64,000 bases of DNA from Vibrio crassostreae 9ZC13 (GCF_000272045.2 NZ_AJYZ02000019.1:539538-603537), one strand, 5' to 3'; positions 34,287 through 44,099 are shown, counted from the stretch's first letter. Notes: generated by a model from the letters alone, not told the origin. Numbers and translations are program-made.

Positions 34287-35957
34287 TTATGATTTATTAT
34301 TGTTGGCGGTGGTTCAGCTGGGTGTGTGATGGCTTCTCGGCTGTCGGAAGATCCTGATGTGACGGTTTGCTTGTTAGAAGCGGGTGGTAAAGACACCAGC
34401 CCATTCATTCACACACCCGTTGGCGTGGTGGCGATGATGCCAACCAAACTCAATAATTGGGCATTCGAAACGGTTGAACAGCCGGGTTTGAACGGTCGTA
34501 AAGGCTATCAGCCTAGAGGTAAGACACTTGGCGGTTCTAGCTCTATCAATGCCATGATGTACGCTCGTGGACATCGCTATGACTACGATAGATGGGAAAG
34601 CTTGGGCAATGCTGGCTGGAACTATGAATCCTGTTTGCCTTACTTTAAGAAAGCAGAAAACAACGAAGTCCACCAAGATGAGTTCCATGGCCAAGGTGGT
34701 CCTCTTAATGTGGCCAATCTTAGATCGCCAAGCCCTATGTTGGAACGTTATTTAACGGCGTGTGAATCGATAGGTGTACCTCGCAATGAGGATATTAACG
34801 GCGCTGCTCAGTTTGGGGCGATGCCGACGCAGGTAACACAGTTGAATGGCGAACGATGCAGTGCTGCTAAGGCTTACTTAACGCCAAACCTTTCACGATC
34901 GAACCTCACGGTCGTGACTAAAGCCACCACACATAAGGTCTTATTTGAAGGAAAGAAAGCGGTTGGCGTTGAATATGGATCTAACGGCAAGCGTTATCAG
35001 ATCCAATGCAACAAAGAGGTGATTCTATCTGCTGGCGCGTTTGGTTCTCCGCAATTGCTACTACTGTCTGGTGTCGGTGCTCAAACTGAACTAGAGGTGC
35101 ATGGCATCGAACAAGTTCATGAATTACCTGGAGTGGGCAAGAACCTTCAAGATCATATCGACTTAGTACATTCGTATAAATGCAGTGAAAAGCGTGAAAC
35201 TTTTGGTATCTCGCTGCAAATGGCCTCTGAAATGACCAAAGCCTTACCATTATGGCACAAAGAACGCCGCGGTAAAATGAGCAGTAATTTTGCAGAGGGA
35301 ATAGGCTTTCTCTGTTCCGAAGATCATATCGCTGTACCGGATTTAGAGTTTGTATTTGTGGTCGCTGTTGTAGATGACCATGCTAGAAAAATTCATACCA
35401 GTCATGGCTTTACCTCTCATGTCACCTTATTGCGACCGAAGAGCTACGGCACCGTAACGCTCAATAGTAATGATCCCTATGATCCGCCTAAGATCGATCC
35501 TGCGTTTTTCAGTCATCCTGAAGACATGGAGATCATGATTAAGGGCTGGAAGAAGCAGTATCAAATGTTAGAGAGTTCCGCGTTTGATGATATCCGAGGC
35601 AATGCTTTCTACCCTGTGGACGCCAGTGATGACAAGGCTATCGAGCAAGATATTCGCAATCGTGCAGACACTCAGTATCACCCGATCGGGACCTGTAAAA
35701 TGGGACCTAGTAGCGATTCTTTAGCTGTGGTAGATAAAGATCTCAAAGTTTATGGATTGGATAATTTGAGAGTCATTGATGCTTCTGTGATGCCGACACT
35801 GATTGGGGCAAACACCAATGCACCAACCATTATGATTGCTGAGAAAGTCGCAGATCAAATCAAACAGCAATACGGGTTTGGCAAGCAAGAATCTAATATT
35901 CAAGCGAAAGGCGAATCTGTAGTTTTATTCAAGAAGTTAAGTGATAACCATAAATAA
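34279..35957 (+). pseudogene. GMC oxidoreductase (choline/alcohol dehydrogenase-like) with N-terminal frameshift
   Basis: The expected start is the ATG at 34279, overlapping the acyl-CoA ligase stop. It reads MDSYD and then hits a stop at 34327-34329. One extra T in the short T run at 34293-34295 would restore DFIIVGGGSAGCVMASRL, the FAD-binding start of every GMC enzyme, joined to the open frame that runs to 35957. As read, only a 543-aa product from the GTG at 34326 can be made, without the GGGSAG dinucleotide motif. The rest is intact: GGSSSINAMMYARG, the RGHRYDYDRW block, the active-site QYHPIGTCKMG and NTNAPTIMIAEK. Sequencing error or a real inactivating change. Confidence 0.85.
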
Positions 35958-35962
35958 AACAG

Positions 35963-36009
35963 TAGGTTAGATAGTCTTGATTTGGTAAGACTCTCTAACC
36001 TATTTTTTT
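35963..36009 (+). terminator. Terminator after the GMC gene
   Basis: TAGGTTAGA (35963-35971) plus AGTCTT pairs with AAGACT plus TCTAACCTA (ending 36002) with one internal mismatch. A run of seven T follows. Confidence 0.9.
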
Positions 36010-36013
36010 GTGC

Positions 36014-36448
36014 TTACTTAGTTAGTGCTTGATTAAGCCACTGGTCAAATTGACCTTTTGGCAGTGCACCGTTAATCGTATCAACACGTTGACCGTTCTT
36101 GAACACCATCACCGTTGGGATGCTTCTGATTTGATACATAGCCGCCAGTTGCTGTTGAGCTTCGGTATCAATTTTAACAAATCGAACATCGCCAGCGCGC
36201 TCTTTAGCGACATCGCTGAACACAGGTGCGAAACCTACACATGGGTTGCACCATGTCGCCCAAAAATCGACAACGACAGGCTGTGAACTGTTCAAAATTG
36301 ATTGGAAATTCAGTGACGTACCTTCGATTGGTGCACCGTCTAGAAGTGCGTTTTTGCACTTACCACAAGTAGGGCTTTCTGAAATTCTTTCTGAAGGAAC
36401 TCGGTTTACGCCACCGCAAGAAGGGCAACGTGTGTTGAATGTAGACAT
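36014..36448 (-). CDS. trxC: Thioredoxin 2 (TrxC) with WCNPC active site
   Basis: 144-aa cytoplasmic disulfide reductase. An N-terminal zinc-binding domain has Cys8, Cys11, Cys28 and Cys31. The thioredoxin fold follows, with active-site Cys67 and Cys70 in WATWCNPC, where Asn replaces the usual Gly of WCGPC. The cis-Pro loop SIPTVMVF is intact. TrxC-type thioredoxins work in oxidative stress. The GMC gene converges on it. Confidence 0.93.
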   Translation of the reverse strand: MSTFNTRCPSCGGVNRVPSERISESPTCGKCKNALLDGAPIEGTSLNFQSILNSSQPVVVDFWATWCNPCVGFAPVFSDVAKERAGDVRFVKIDTEAQQQLAAMYQIRSIPTVMVFKNGQRVDTINGALPKGQFDQWLNQALTK

Positions 36449-36567
36449 AACTTTCTCTTTTTATTGCGTCTCCGTGCCTAACGCGATTTACGAATCATGT
36501 ACGGAACGCTTATACTGTTTAAAACAAGAATAAGATACTCAAATAAAAACAAACAATAAACAGGTAA

Positions 36568-37668
36568 ATGATGACAAAATTTTACGCTGAAATTACGGGC
36601 TGGGGAAAGTGTCTGCCACCAGCCGTGCTATCCAATGATGATTTAAGCACTTTCATTGATACGTCTGACGAGTGGATTCGTACTCGAACTGGTATCGAAA
36701 ATCGTCGTATCAGTCATGTAAATACCTCTGAGCTAGCGACCGTTGCTGCTCAACATGCAATGGCGTGTGCTGGTTTAACAGCCGAAGATATCGATCTTGT
36801 GATCGTAGCGACGTGCAGTCCAGACTCTCTTATTCCAAATACCGCGTCTAAAGTTCAACAGAACTTAGGCATCAAGAGCGCAGCAGCTTTTGACCTTAAT
36901 GCAGCGTGTACAGGCTTTATCTACGGTGTTGAAACAGCAACTCGATTGATTCAAGCGGGCAACTACCGCAATGCGATCGTTGTGGGTGCAGAGCGTCTTT
37001 CATTCTTCATCGACTGGACCAAGCGTGATACTGCGGTTCTATTCGGTGATGGCGCTGGCGCTGTGGTTTTATCGCGTACTGAAGAACAAGTGGGTTTACA
37101 AGAAGCTCAAATCGGTTGTGACGCAGAGGGCCGTGACATTCTAGCAGTACCAAAATTCGGTACGTCTATGGACCGCTTTGCTGCTGATAACGGTTACTGG
37201 GATTTTGATTTCGTTGGTAAAGAGATCTTCAAGCGTGCAGTGAAAGGAATGGGCGCTGCAGCACATACAGTATTGAGTCGCACTGGCATCTCAACTGAAA
37301 ACATCGATGTTGTGATTCCGCACCAAGCGAACATCCGAATTATTCAAACTCTGTGTGATATGGCGGGCATTGAACGTGAGAAAGCGTTTGTGAACATTCA
37401 AAACTATGGCAACACGTCGGCTGCGACTGTGCCAATTGCATTGTGTGAATCGTTAGAGCAAGGCTTTGTTAAACCGAACTCAAACATCCTTGTGGCGGCA
37501 TTCGGTGCCGGTTTAACTTGGGGGGCAGGCCATATTAAGTGGGGTAGCCGTGTTGATCCGTTAGGTCAATCGGACGCTAAGCTTCCAGAAGCAGATAGCT
37601 CGGCATTAGAACTTCTAGAGAGAGCCATTTTACACTGTAAAACGCGTCCTAATTCTGAGAATGAGTAG
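36568..37668 (+). CDS. 3-oxoacyl-ACP synthase III family protein (FabH-like)
   Basis: 366 aa. Catalytic triad Cys114 (AACTGFIYG), His252 (IPHQANIRI) and Asn282 (NYGNTSAAT) are all present, so it should condense acyl-CoA with malonyl-ACP. It is about 50 residues longer than the housekeeping FabH, with a C-terminal extension ([13 protein letters not shown]). It stands outside a fab cluster, so it is probably the second FabH that many vibrios carry. The ATG at 36571 is an equally good start. It overlaps the next gene by 8 bases. Confidence 0.88.
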   Translation: MMTKFYAEITGWGKCLPPAVLSNDDLSTFIDTSDEWIRTRTGIENRRISHVNTSELATVAAQHAMACAGLTAEDIDLVIVATCSPDSLIPNTASKVQQNLGIKSAAAFDLNAACTGFIYGVETATRLIQAGNYRNAIVVGAERLSFFIDWTKRDTAVLFGDGAGAVVLSRTEEQVGLQEAQIGCDAEGRDILAVPKFGTSMDRFAADNGYWDFDFVGKEIFKRAVKGMGAAAHTVLSRTGISTENIDVVIPHQANIRIIQTLCDMAGIEREKAFVNIQNYGNTSAATVPIALCESLEQGFVKPNSNILVAAFGAGLTWGAGHIKWGSRVDPLGQSDAKLPEADSSALELLERAILHCKTRPNSENE

Positions 37669-38155
37669 CAGCATGGCGCAAGTTCGTTTTATGACAGAAG
37701 CCGACCTCGATGGAGCGGCTTTAGTTCACCAAGCTACTTTTGTTCGACAGCAAAACTCAAAAAATTGGTTACAATGTAACTTAAATGCTGCGCCACGCTT
37801 TCTTAACTTTGTTGCTGAAAGCGATGGCGAGATTGTCGGCTACATTATTTGGGTTCAAAAGAGTGGGTTTAGGCCTGAAGCTGTTTTGGAGCTAGAACAA
37901 CTTGCTGTGTTACCGAGTGCTCAGGGACAAGGATTGGGCAAAAAGCTGATTCTAGACTCTTTGCCTCAAGTGAAGCAGAAGCTATCAGAGCAGGGCTCGA
38001 CACTAAAACATGTATTAGTGACCACCAGAGCAGATAACTTTGCACAAAAGCTCTATCAGTCGACATTGGGCGCTAAAGTCGAAACCACGATTTCAAACTT
38101 TTACTCAGCCGATGAAGTTCTTATGATAGCTCGCAATGTAGGTGAACGAATCTGA
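37661..38155 (+). CDS. GNAT-family N-acetyltransferase
   Basis: 164 aa. The acetyl-CoA-binding motif is [20 protein letters not shown] near residues 72-91, with Q/RxxGxG/A as [23 protein letters not shown] forms the usual final strand and helix. The ATG at 37661 overlaps the fabH-like gene by 8 bases, so the two are translationally coupled; the ATG at 37673 is an alternative. Substrate unknown; perhaps an acyl-related molecule given the partner. Confidence 0.85.
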   Translation: MSSSMAQVRFMTEADLDGAALVHQATFVRQQNSKNWLQCNLNAAPRFLNFVAESDGEIVGYIIWVQKSGFRPEAVLELEQLAVLPSAQGQGLGKKLILDSLPQVKQKLSEQGSTLKHVLVTTRADNFAQKLYQSTLGAKVETTISNFYSADEVLMIARNVGERI

Positions 38156-38211
38156 TCGCTGAGTTCTTAGAACCATTATTATCAGCGGCATAACTCGATT
38201 AACGTTTTATT

Positions 38212-38234
38212 AGGGGCTTCTGTGGCCCTTTTGT
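38212..38234 (+). terminator. Weak terminator-like hairpin
   Basis: AGGGGC pairs with GGCCCT around TTCTGT with one mismatch, followed by TTTTG. It is probably a modest terminator after the acetyltransferase. Confidence 0.4.
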
Positions 38235-38252
38235 TATTTCTTAGGAAGTATT

Positions 38253-39485
38253 TTGAAGAAAGTTTTAGCAATTGGCTACGTTTGGCCAGAACCGAATTCA
38301 TCGGCGGCTGGCAGCCATATGATGTCTCTTTTACGTCTATTTAAGAGACAAGGTTGGTCAGTTGAATTTGCAACACCCGCTCAAGAAACCGAGCACATGA
38401 TTGATCTCTCTGAAGAGGGCATCACAAGCCAATCTATACAGTTAAATTGCGATAGCTTTGACGATTACATTGAAGAGCTGCAGCCCGATGTTGTGATGTT
38501 TGACCGTTTTATGATGGAAGAGCAATTCGGCTGGCGCGTCGAGAAGGTATGTCCCAATGCCTTTAAGCTACTGGATACTGAAGATTTACAATTCCTACGC
38601 AATGCTCGACATGAAGCTGTTAAGAAAGAGACAGAGTTAACGAAAGAGCACCTGTACAGTGACTTGGCGAAACGTGAAATCGCTGCAATCCTGCGCTGTG
38701 ATCTTTCGTTGATCATCTCAAGTTACGAGATGGAATTGCTCCAATCTGAGTTCAATATCGATCCAAAACTATTACATCACCTGCCGTTCATGGTTGATCT
38801 CAACACGTTGCCTGAAAGTACGAAAAGCTTTGAAGAACGTAAGCATTTCATGACGATAGGTAATTTTAGACATGCGCCTAACTGGGATGCAGTGCTTCAG
38901 TTACAGAAGATTTGGCCGAAGATTCGTAAACAGTTACCTGACACTGAACTTCATATTTATGGATCGTATCCGCCGCCAAAAGCAACCGCTTTGCATAACC
39001 CTAAAACTGGCTTCCATATCAAAGGTTGGGCGATAGACGCTCAAGAAGTGATGGAGCAGGCTCGTGTGTGTGTTGCACCTTTACGATTTGGCGCAGGCAT
39101 TAAAGGCAAGTTACTTGATGCGATGAAGCTACAGACTCCGAACGTGACCAGTGAAATCGGCAGCGAAGGCATGTTGCCACAAGGAGAACTGCAATGGCCA
39201 GGTGCGGTTGCTGATGATATCGACGAATTTGTTGAAGCTGCAGTTGCCCTTTATAAAGATGAAGAGAAGTGGCTTAAGGCACAAAGCCGATGTCATTCAA
39301 TCCTTGAAGCGCACTACGAGCAGAATAAACTGGGCGACACATTGATTGAGCGATTGATTGCGTTAGAGTCGGATCTTGAATCTCATCGACTGGATAACTT
39401 CTTTGGTTCGATGCTCAAACACCACAGCATGGCGAGCACTAAGTACATGTCGCAATGGATTGCTGAGAAGAACAAGGTCAAATAG
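38253..39485 (+). CDS. Glycosyltransferase, GT4-like
   Basis: 410 aa from a TTG at 38253 with AGGAAG just upstream; the opening KKVLAIGYVWPEPNSSAAGSH shows this is the true N-terminus. The N-terminal Rossmann domain is followed by the GT-B C-terminal domain. That domain has FMTIGNFRHAPNWDAV near residue 205, LHIYGSYPP near 235 and the donor-binding stretch VAPLRFGAGIKGKLLDAMK near 275, including the Glu/Ser motif SEIGSEGM. It transfers a sugar from a nucleotide donor. It is solitary, with no polysaccharide cluster around it, so the acceptor is unknown. Confidence 0.85.
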   Translation: MKKVLAIGYVWPEPNSSAAGSHMMSLLRLFKRQGWSVEFATPAQETEHMIDLSEEGITSQSIQLNCDSFDDYIEELQPDVVMFDRFMMEEQFGWRVEKVCPNAFKLLDTEDLQFLRNARHEAVKKETELTKEHLYSDLAKREIAAILRCDLSLIISSYEMELLQSEFNIDPKLLHHLPFMVDLNTLPESTKSFEERKHFMTIGNFRHAPNWDAVLQLQKIWPKIRKQLPDTELHIYGSYPPPKATALHNPKTGFHIKGWAIDAQEVMEQARVCVAPLRFGAGIKGKLLDAMKLQTPNVTSEIGSEGMLPQGELQWPGAVADDIDEFVEAAVALYKDEEKWLKAQSRCHSILEAHYEQNKLGDTLIERLIALESDLESHRLDNFFGSMLKHHSMASTKYMSQWIAEKNKVK

Positions 39486-39515
39486 CTGTTCTTTACCAAA
39501 GACAGAATAAATCTT

Positions 39516-39547
39516 AAGCCCTTAGGTTAACACCTAGGGGCTTTTTT
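39516..39547 (+). terminator. Terminator after the glycosyltransferase gene
   Basis: AAGCCCTTAGGT (39516-39527) pairs with ACCTAGGGGCTT (39532-39543, one wobble) and runs into TTTTTT. Confidence 0.9.
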
Positions 39548-39687
39548 CATGCAGGGCGCTTGTTAATTCCAGACTTACAAAACGACACATACTCGCAGTA
39601 CATTAGCATTGACTAATTTATATTTATTAGTAAAATCTAATTTATAGGTTGTTATGAGTTTATGATGTTTGTGGATAGGAGAGGTTT

Positions 39688-40149
39688 GTGCTTAGTTTGA
39701 TTCCTTGGGATGCTTTTTTCGGCGGCATGTTGTTAGGCGTGTCGGCCATTGTTTTAATGTTGGGGATTGGTCGAGTTGCTGGCATTAGTGGCATTGTCAG
39801 CCGATTATTGCCAACTGGCACCAGCAACAAAGAACGTAAAGATGCGGATACAGCAAACACCGAAAAACACTGGCGTATCGCCTTTGTTGTGGGAATGGTC
39901 GCAAGTGGTTGGCTATTAATTCCGACGGGCTACCAACTTCCGCAGTTAGAAGAGATGAATCTCGCTTTAGTGATTATTGCTGGCCTTCTGGTGGGCTTTG
40001 GTACTAAAACAGCGAACGGTTGTACTAGCGGGCATGGCATTGTCGGAATGGCGCGTTTATCTAAACGTTCTATTGTTGCGACCTGTGTATTTATGGGTGT
40101 GGCAATCGTAACCGTGTTTATCAAGAATCTGACTGGCTTGGGGGCATAA
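39688..40149 (+). CDS. YeeE/YedE-family sulfur transport protein, first half
   Basis: 153-aa membrane protein with four or so hydrophobic segments. LVGFGTKTANGCTSGHGI near residues 96-113 is the conserved Cys-containing loop of the YeeE/YedE family, whose members carry thiosulfate or related sulfur compounds across the inner membrane. The start is GTG with GGAGAGG upstream. It overlaps the second half gene by one base, so the two probably form one split transporter. Confidence 0.88.
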   Translation: MLSLIPWDAFFGGMLLGVSAIVLMLGIGRVAGISGIVSRLLPTGTSNKERKDADTANTEKHWRIAFVVGMVASGWLLIPTGYQLPQLEEMNLALVIIAGLLVGFGTKTANGCTSGHGIVGMARLSKRSIVATCVFMGVAIVTVFIKNLTGLGA

Positions 40150-40580
40150 TGAAAAACGCTTCATTTACTATCGTTATCGGTTTGGTCGCAGGTATTCTTT
40201 TTGGCTCTGGCATGATCATCTCAGGGATGGTTGATCCTGAGAAGGTACTCGGCTTCTTAGACATTACCGGTAACTGGGACATTAGTTTGGCATTCGTCAT
40301 GGGTGGCGCGCTATTGGTCTTTGCACCGTTTTATCATCTGGTCATTAAAAAGCGCGCTAAAGCCATCAATGGCGAGCCGTTAGATAGCCGTAACAATCCG
40401 TTGATAGACAGAAAGCTGATTCTTGGATCTACAGCGTTTGGCTTAGGCTGGGGGATTGCAGGCTTTTGCCCAGGCCCTGCGGTAACCAGCCTAAGTGGCG
40501 GCAACCCGACGGTGTGGGTGTTTATGATAAGCATGCTGGTGGGAATGTGGCTGGCGGATCGTATGAACAAAACGTGTTAG
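40149..40580 (+). CDS. YeeE/YedE-family sulfur transport protein, second half (DUF6691-type)
   Basis: 143-aa membrane protein. The second conserved loop GWGIAGFCPGPAVTSL near residues 99-114 supplies the matching Cys. VIGLVAGILFGSGMIISGMV opens the protein. It is coupled to the first half by overlap. The pair equals one full-length YeeE. No sulfurtransferase or rhodanese gene is adjacent. Confidence 0.87.
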   Translation: MKNASFTIVIGLVAGILFGSGMIISGMVDPEKVLGFLDITGNWDISLAFVMGGALLVFAPFYHLVIKKRAKAINGEPLDSRNNPLIDRKLILGSTAFGLGWGIAGFCPGPAVTSLSGGNPTVWVFMISMLVGMWLADRMNKTC

Positions 40581-40641
40581 TAGCAAGCTTATAGCTGATT
40601 ACATTGGCTTTGACGTTATCCGTTCTGAGCTGACCAAGCAT

Positions 40642-40686
40642 AGAGGTTGACTCGCTTTCAGCACGAAAGTCAGTCAGCCTCTTTCT
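40642..40686. terminator. Hairpin between converging genes
   Basis: AGAGGTTGACT (40642-40652) pairs with AGTCAGCCTCT (40672-40682) at 10 of 11 positions (one G-T), with a short pyrimidine tail. Confidence 0.55.
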
Positions 40687-40743
40687 ATATTTACTGTTTC
40701 TATTATTTTCAGTTATCTACAATCTGCTGTTATCTAAAATCTA

Positions 40744-41619
40744 CTATTTAATAGTCGTTGAAACTGGACAGTGGTCGCTGAGTTTGTAGTCCAGAACATC
40801 TTGTGTTTCAAATACCTTCTGCTTTGCAGGAGAAGCATTTAGCGACTCACTCACCACAATATGATCAATAACAGAGCGGAACTGATGTGTGCGATAATTG
40901 TTGCGGTTAGAGCGTACCTTACAATCTGCACGGGTCTTTCGTGTCGCTAACTGCGCATCAGTATATTGTGATAACTCTTTCCACATCCAATCTCGTGAGT
41001 AAGCGAGGTTATGGTTAAAGTCGCCAAGAATGGCGTAGTCTTCGTTATTGCGCTCTCTTTGCTTTATCCACTTGTTCAGTTGCTGAGCTTGCTCTTTTAA
41101 ACGAGAGCAATCGCGGTTGGACTTATACGCTCCGCTACAACCTGCCTTTAAATGCACAGACAACATGTGAATGGGTTTAAAGTTTGTTTCTACAACGATA
41201 TAGCTGGCAAACCTAAGTTTACTGTTGGATGTGGTTTCAAGCGGAAAGTCAGCGTAGTCGGTGAGGGCTACTCCTTTACGAACTGCAAATCCCGTGTATT
41301 GGTTCACTTCTTTAAATTGGCGGTTGCTGTTCTTAGATAGCGCCCGGTCAGACATCAATATCTTGTATTGATCACCAGCCACACGCTGAATGGCATTTAC
41401 GTTATCGACTTCTTGAAACGCAACCACGTCTGCGTCTAAGGATTGAAAATAAGTTGCGAGTTTGTCGAAATCAGCTTGATCACGTTTGTCAGAAAACTTA
41501 TTCACAGCCTCGTTGGTTGATAACCATTCGATATTCCAACTGGATATGGTCAAAGGTTCAGCAAATGTCTGGCTACTGAGTAAGCAGCCTAACATTATCC
41601 AGTTTTGAAGTCGTTTCAT
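40744..41619 (-). CDS. Exported endonuclease/exonuclease/phosphatase-family protein
   Basis: 291 aa with a signal peptide ending at TFAEP (residue 20). The fold's metal and catalytic motifs are in order: SSWNIEWL near 26, VVAFQEVDN near 63, SVHLKAGC near 155, ILGDFNHNL near 197 and the final SDHCPV with the catalytic His. It should be a Mg-dependent phosphodiesterase acting outside the cytoplasm, either a DNase or a phosphatase. Two Cys near SVHLKAGCSGAYKSNRDC could form a disulfide. Substrate undetermined. Confidence 0.85.
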   Translation of the reverse strand: MKRLQNWIMLGCLLSSQTFAEPLTISSWNIEWLSTNEAVNKFSDKRDQADFDKLATYFQSLDADVVAFQEVDNVNAIQRVAGDQYKILMSDRALSKNSNRQFKEVNQYTGFAVRKGVALTDYADFPLETTSNSKLRFASYIVVETNFKPIHMLSVHLKAGCSGAYKSNRDCSRLKEQAQQLNKWIKQRERNNEDYAILGDFNHNLAYSRDWMWKELSQYTDAQLATRKTRADCKVRSNRNNYRTHQFRSVIDHIVVSESLNASPAKQKVFETQDVLDYKLSDHCPVSTTIK

Positions 41620-41786
41620 GCCAAATATCCCTAATTTTGTCTGCCAATATTGATGAGCCGTTATCCTACAACACTTACCAAAAATTCAACTCTTTTTAGG
41701 AGTTTTTTTATTGTTACATTGTTTCTTTTCGACTTGAGAACTAGCGTAATAATATTGAATTGATCTTAGTCAGCGTTCTCTTTTTA

Positions 41787-41800
41787 TTGATCCAAATCAA
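41787..41800. promoter_or_regulatory. Perfect FNR box upstream of nrdD
   Basis: TTGAT-CCAA-ATCAA matches the FNR consensus exactly. It lies 120 bp before the nrdD start, consistent with activation under anaerobiosis. Confidence 0.88.
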
Positions 41801-41831
41801 TACTCAAAGTTGGTGGTTCTCGTTAAATACG

Positions 41832-41878
41832 CCACAATATCTAGTGTTAGTTAAACGATAAATCGCTCTATATAGTGT
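41832..41878. promoter_or_regulatory. Paired NrdR boxes
   Basis: Box 1, CCACAATATCTAGTGT (41832-41847), matches the NrdR consensus at all but the first base. Box 2, 41863-41878, is weaker but keeps the TATATAGTGT half. Their starts are 31 bp apart, the usual three-turn spacing. NrdR would repress nrdDG. Confidence 0.85.
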
Positions 41879-41919
41879 GTTTGTGGATAAGTCTGTGAAT
41901 ACCTCAAGAGTAAGGAGAA

Positions 41920-44043
41920 GTGGTGAAATCAATCGTAATCAAGCGTGATGGCTCAAGAGCTCCATTCAGTAGAGATCGCATCCAAGCTGCAGTGGAAGCA
42001 GCATCAGACAAAGCCGATAAGGAAATTGCTATTTATGCACTGAATGTGGCATTAGCAGTTGAGTTGAAGCTCGAAGACTACGATGAAGTTCATATCTCTG
42101 AAATTCAAACCATGGTCGAGAACGAGCTAATGCAGGGACCATACAAGTCTCTGGCTCGTGCCTACATTGAATATCGTCATGACCGCGACATCGCCCGTGA
42201 GAAGCAAAGCGCTTTAACTCGTGAGATCGAAGGTTTGATCGAAGAAAGCAACGTTGATCTAATCAATGAAAACGCGAACAAAGATGGCAAAGTAATCCCA
42301 ACTCAGCGTGACCTGCTGGCGGGTATCGTGGCTAAACACTATGCGAAAACTCACATTTTGCCACGTGATATCGTACATGCTCACGAATGTGGTGATATTC
42401 ACTACCACGATCTAGACTACGCACCGTTCTTCCCAATGTTTAACTGCATGCTTATCGATCTGAAAGGCATGTTAACGCATGGCTTCAAGATGGGTAACGC
42501 GGAAATCGACACACCTAAGTCTATTTCTACGGCGACAGCGGTAACCGCGCAGATCATCGCGCAAGTGGCGAGTCACATCTACGGCGGCACAACGATTAAC
42601 CGCATCGATGAGGTTCTTGAACCTTACGTTATGGCGAGCTACGAGAAGCACTTATCGCTAGCGAAAGAGTGGGACATTCATAGCCCAGAAGCTTTTGCTA
42701 TCTCTCGCACAGAGAAAGAGTGTTACGACGCGTTCCAATCTCTGGAGTACGAAGTAAACACGCTGCACACCGCTAATGGTCAAACACCATTCGTGACGTT
42801 TGGTTTTGGTTTAGGTGAAAGCTGGGGCTCGAAATTGATTCAGCAATCAATCTTGAAAAACCGCATTGCAGGTTTGGGTAAGAACCGTAAAACAGCCGTG
42901 TTCCCTAAACTGGTATTTGCGATCAAAGATGGTTTGAACCACCAGAAGCAAGATCCAAACTACGACATCAAGCAATTAGCGCTAGAGTGTGCGTCTAAGC
43001 GTATGTACCCAGACATTCTTAACTACGACAAAGTAGTAGAAGTGACAGGGTCATTTAAAACTCCTATGGGTTGTCGTAGCTTCTTGAATACTTACGAAGA
43101 AAATGGTGAGTTGATTCACGAAGGCCGTAACAACTTAGGTGTTGTTAGCTTGAACTTGCCACGTATTGCGATTAACGCAAAACAAGATATGGCTAAGTTC
43201 TACGAACTGCTTGATGATAAACTGAAGCTGGCTCGTCGCGCTTTAGAAACTCGTATTTCTCGTCTAGAAAACGTGAAAGCACGTGTTGCTCCAATCCTTT
43301 ACATGGAAGGTGCTTGTGGCGTTCGATTGAAAGCGGACGACTCTATTGCTGATATCTTCAAGAACGGCCGTGCTTCTGTTTCTCTTGGCTACATTGGTAT
43401 CCACGAAGCAATGACTGCGCTTTACGGCACAGACGTTCACCTGTATGACGACGGCGAAATGCGTGCTAAAGCGCTTGAGCTGGTGGAATACATGAAGCGT
43501 GAAGTGGAATCTTGGACCAAAGAAACAGGTTACGCGTTCAGCCTATACGGCACACCAAGTGAAAACCTATGTAGTCGTTTCTGCAGCATCGACACCAAAG
43601 AGTTTGGTGTGATTGATGGCGTAACAGACCGTGGTTATTACACCAACAGCTTTCACTTAGACGTGCAGAAGAAAGTGAACCCATACGACAAGATCGATTT
43701 TGAGATGCCTTATCCTGAAATCTCTAGTGGTGGTTTCATCTGTTACGGTGAGTTCCCGAACATGCAGAAGAACATCGAAGCACTAGAAAACGTATGGGAC
43801 TACAGCTACACACGTGTTCCTTACTACGGTACAAATACGCCGATTGATGAGTGCTACGAATGTGGTTACAACGGTGAATTTGACTGTACTAGTAAGGGCT
43901 TTACGTGTCCTAAGTGTGGCAACCACGACTCAACCAAAGTATCGGTAACACGCCGTGTTTGTGGTTACCTTGGTAGCCCAGATGCACGACCATTTAACTT
44001 CGGTAAGCAAGAAGAAGTTAAACGCCGAGTGAAGCATCTTTAG
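41920..44043 (+). CDS. nrdD: Anaerobic ribonucleoside-triphosphate reductase NrdD
   Basis: 707-aa class III ribonucleotide reductase, making dNTPs without oxygen. An N-terminal ATP-cone domain starts with VIKRDGSRAPFSRDRI. The glycyl-radical barrel follows, with active-site Cys in TPMGCRSFL. The C-terminal zinc site has two CxxC pairs (CYECGYN and CPKCGN), and the radical Gly682 is in VCGYLG. A GGAG-type ribosome site precedes a GTG start. The promoter carries FNR and NrdR sites. Confidence 0.97.
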   Translation: MVKSIVIKRDGSRAPFSRDRIQAAVEAASDKADKEIAIYALNVALAVELKLEDYDEVHISEIQTMVENELMQGPYKSLARAYIEYRHDRDIAREKQSALTREIEGLIEESNVDLINENANKDGKVIPTQRDLLAGIVAKHYAKTHILPRDIVHAHECGDIHYHDLDYAPFFPMFNCMLIDLKGMLTHGFKMGNAEIDTPKSISTATAVTAQIIAQVASHIYGGTTINRIDEVLEPYVMASYEKHLSLAKEWDIHSPEAFAISRTEKECYDAFQSLEYEVNTLHTANGQTPFVTFGFGLGESWGSKLIQQSILKNRIAGLGKNRKTAVFPKLVFAIKDGLNHQKQDPNYDIKQLALECASKRMYPDILNYDKVVEVTGSFKTPMGCRSFLNTYEENGELIHEGRNNLGVVSLNLPRIAINAKQDMAKFYELLDDKLKLARRALETRISRLENVKARVAPILYMEGACGVRLKADDSIADIFKNGRASVSLGYIGIHEAMTALYGTDVHLYDDGEMRAKALELVEYMKREVESWTKETGYAFSLYGTPSENLCSRFCSIDTKEFGVIDGVTDRGYYTNSFHLDVQKKVNPYDKIDFEMPYPEISSGGFICYGEFPNMQKNIEALENVWDYSYTRVPYYGTNTPIDECYECGYNGEFDCTSKGFTCPKCGNHDSTKVSVTRRVCGYLGSPDARPFNFGKQEEVKRRVKHL

Positions 44044-44099
44044 TAAGCTCTAAGATTATTAGCTAGCTTATTTAGAAGAGCTACGTTTCAAGAAATATG

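Noticed and set aside
41688..41709. AACTC-GAGTT hairpin with T run upstream of nrdD
   Set aside because: The stem is only 5 bp in a T-rich stretch between divergent genes with no transcript to end, so I did not call a terminator.
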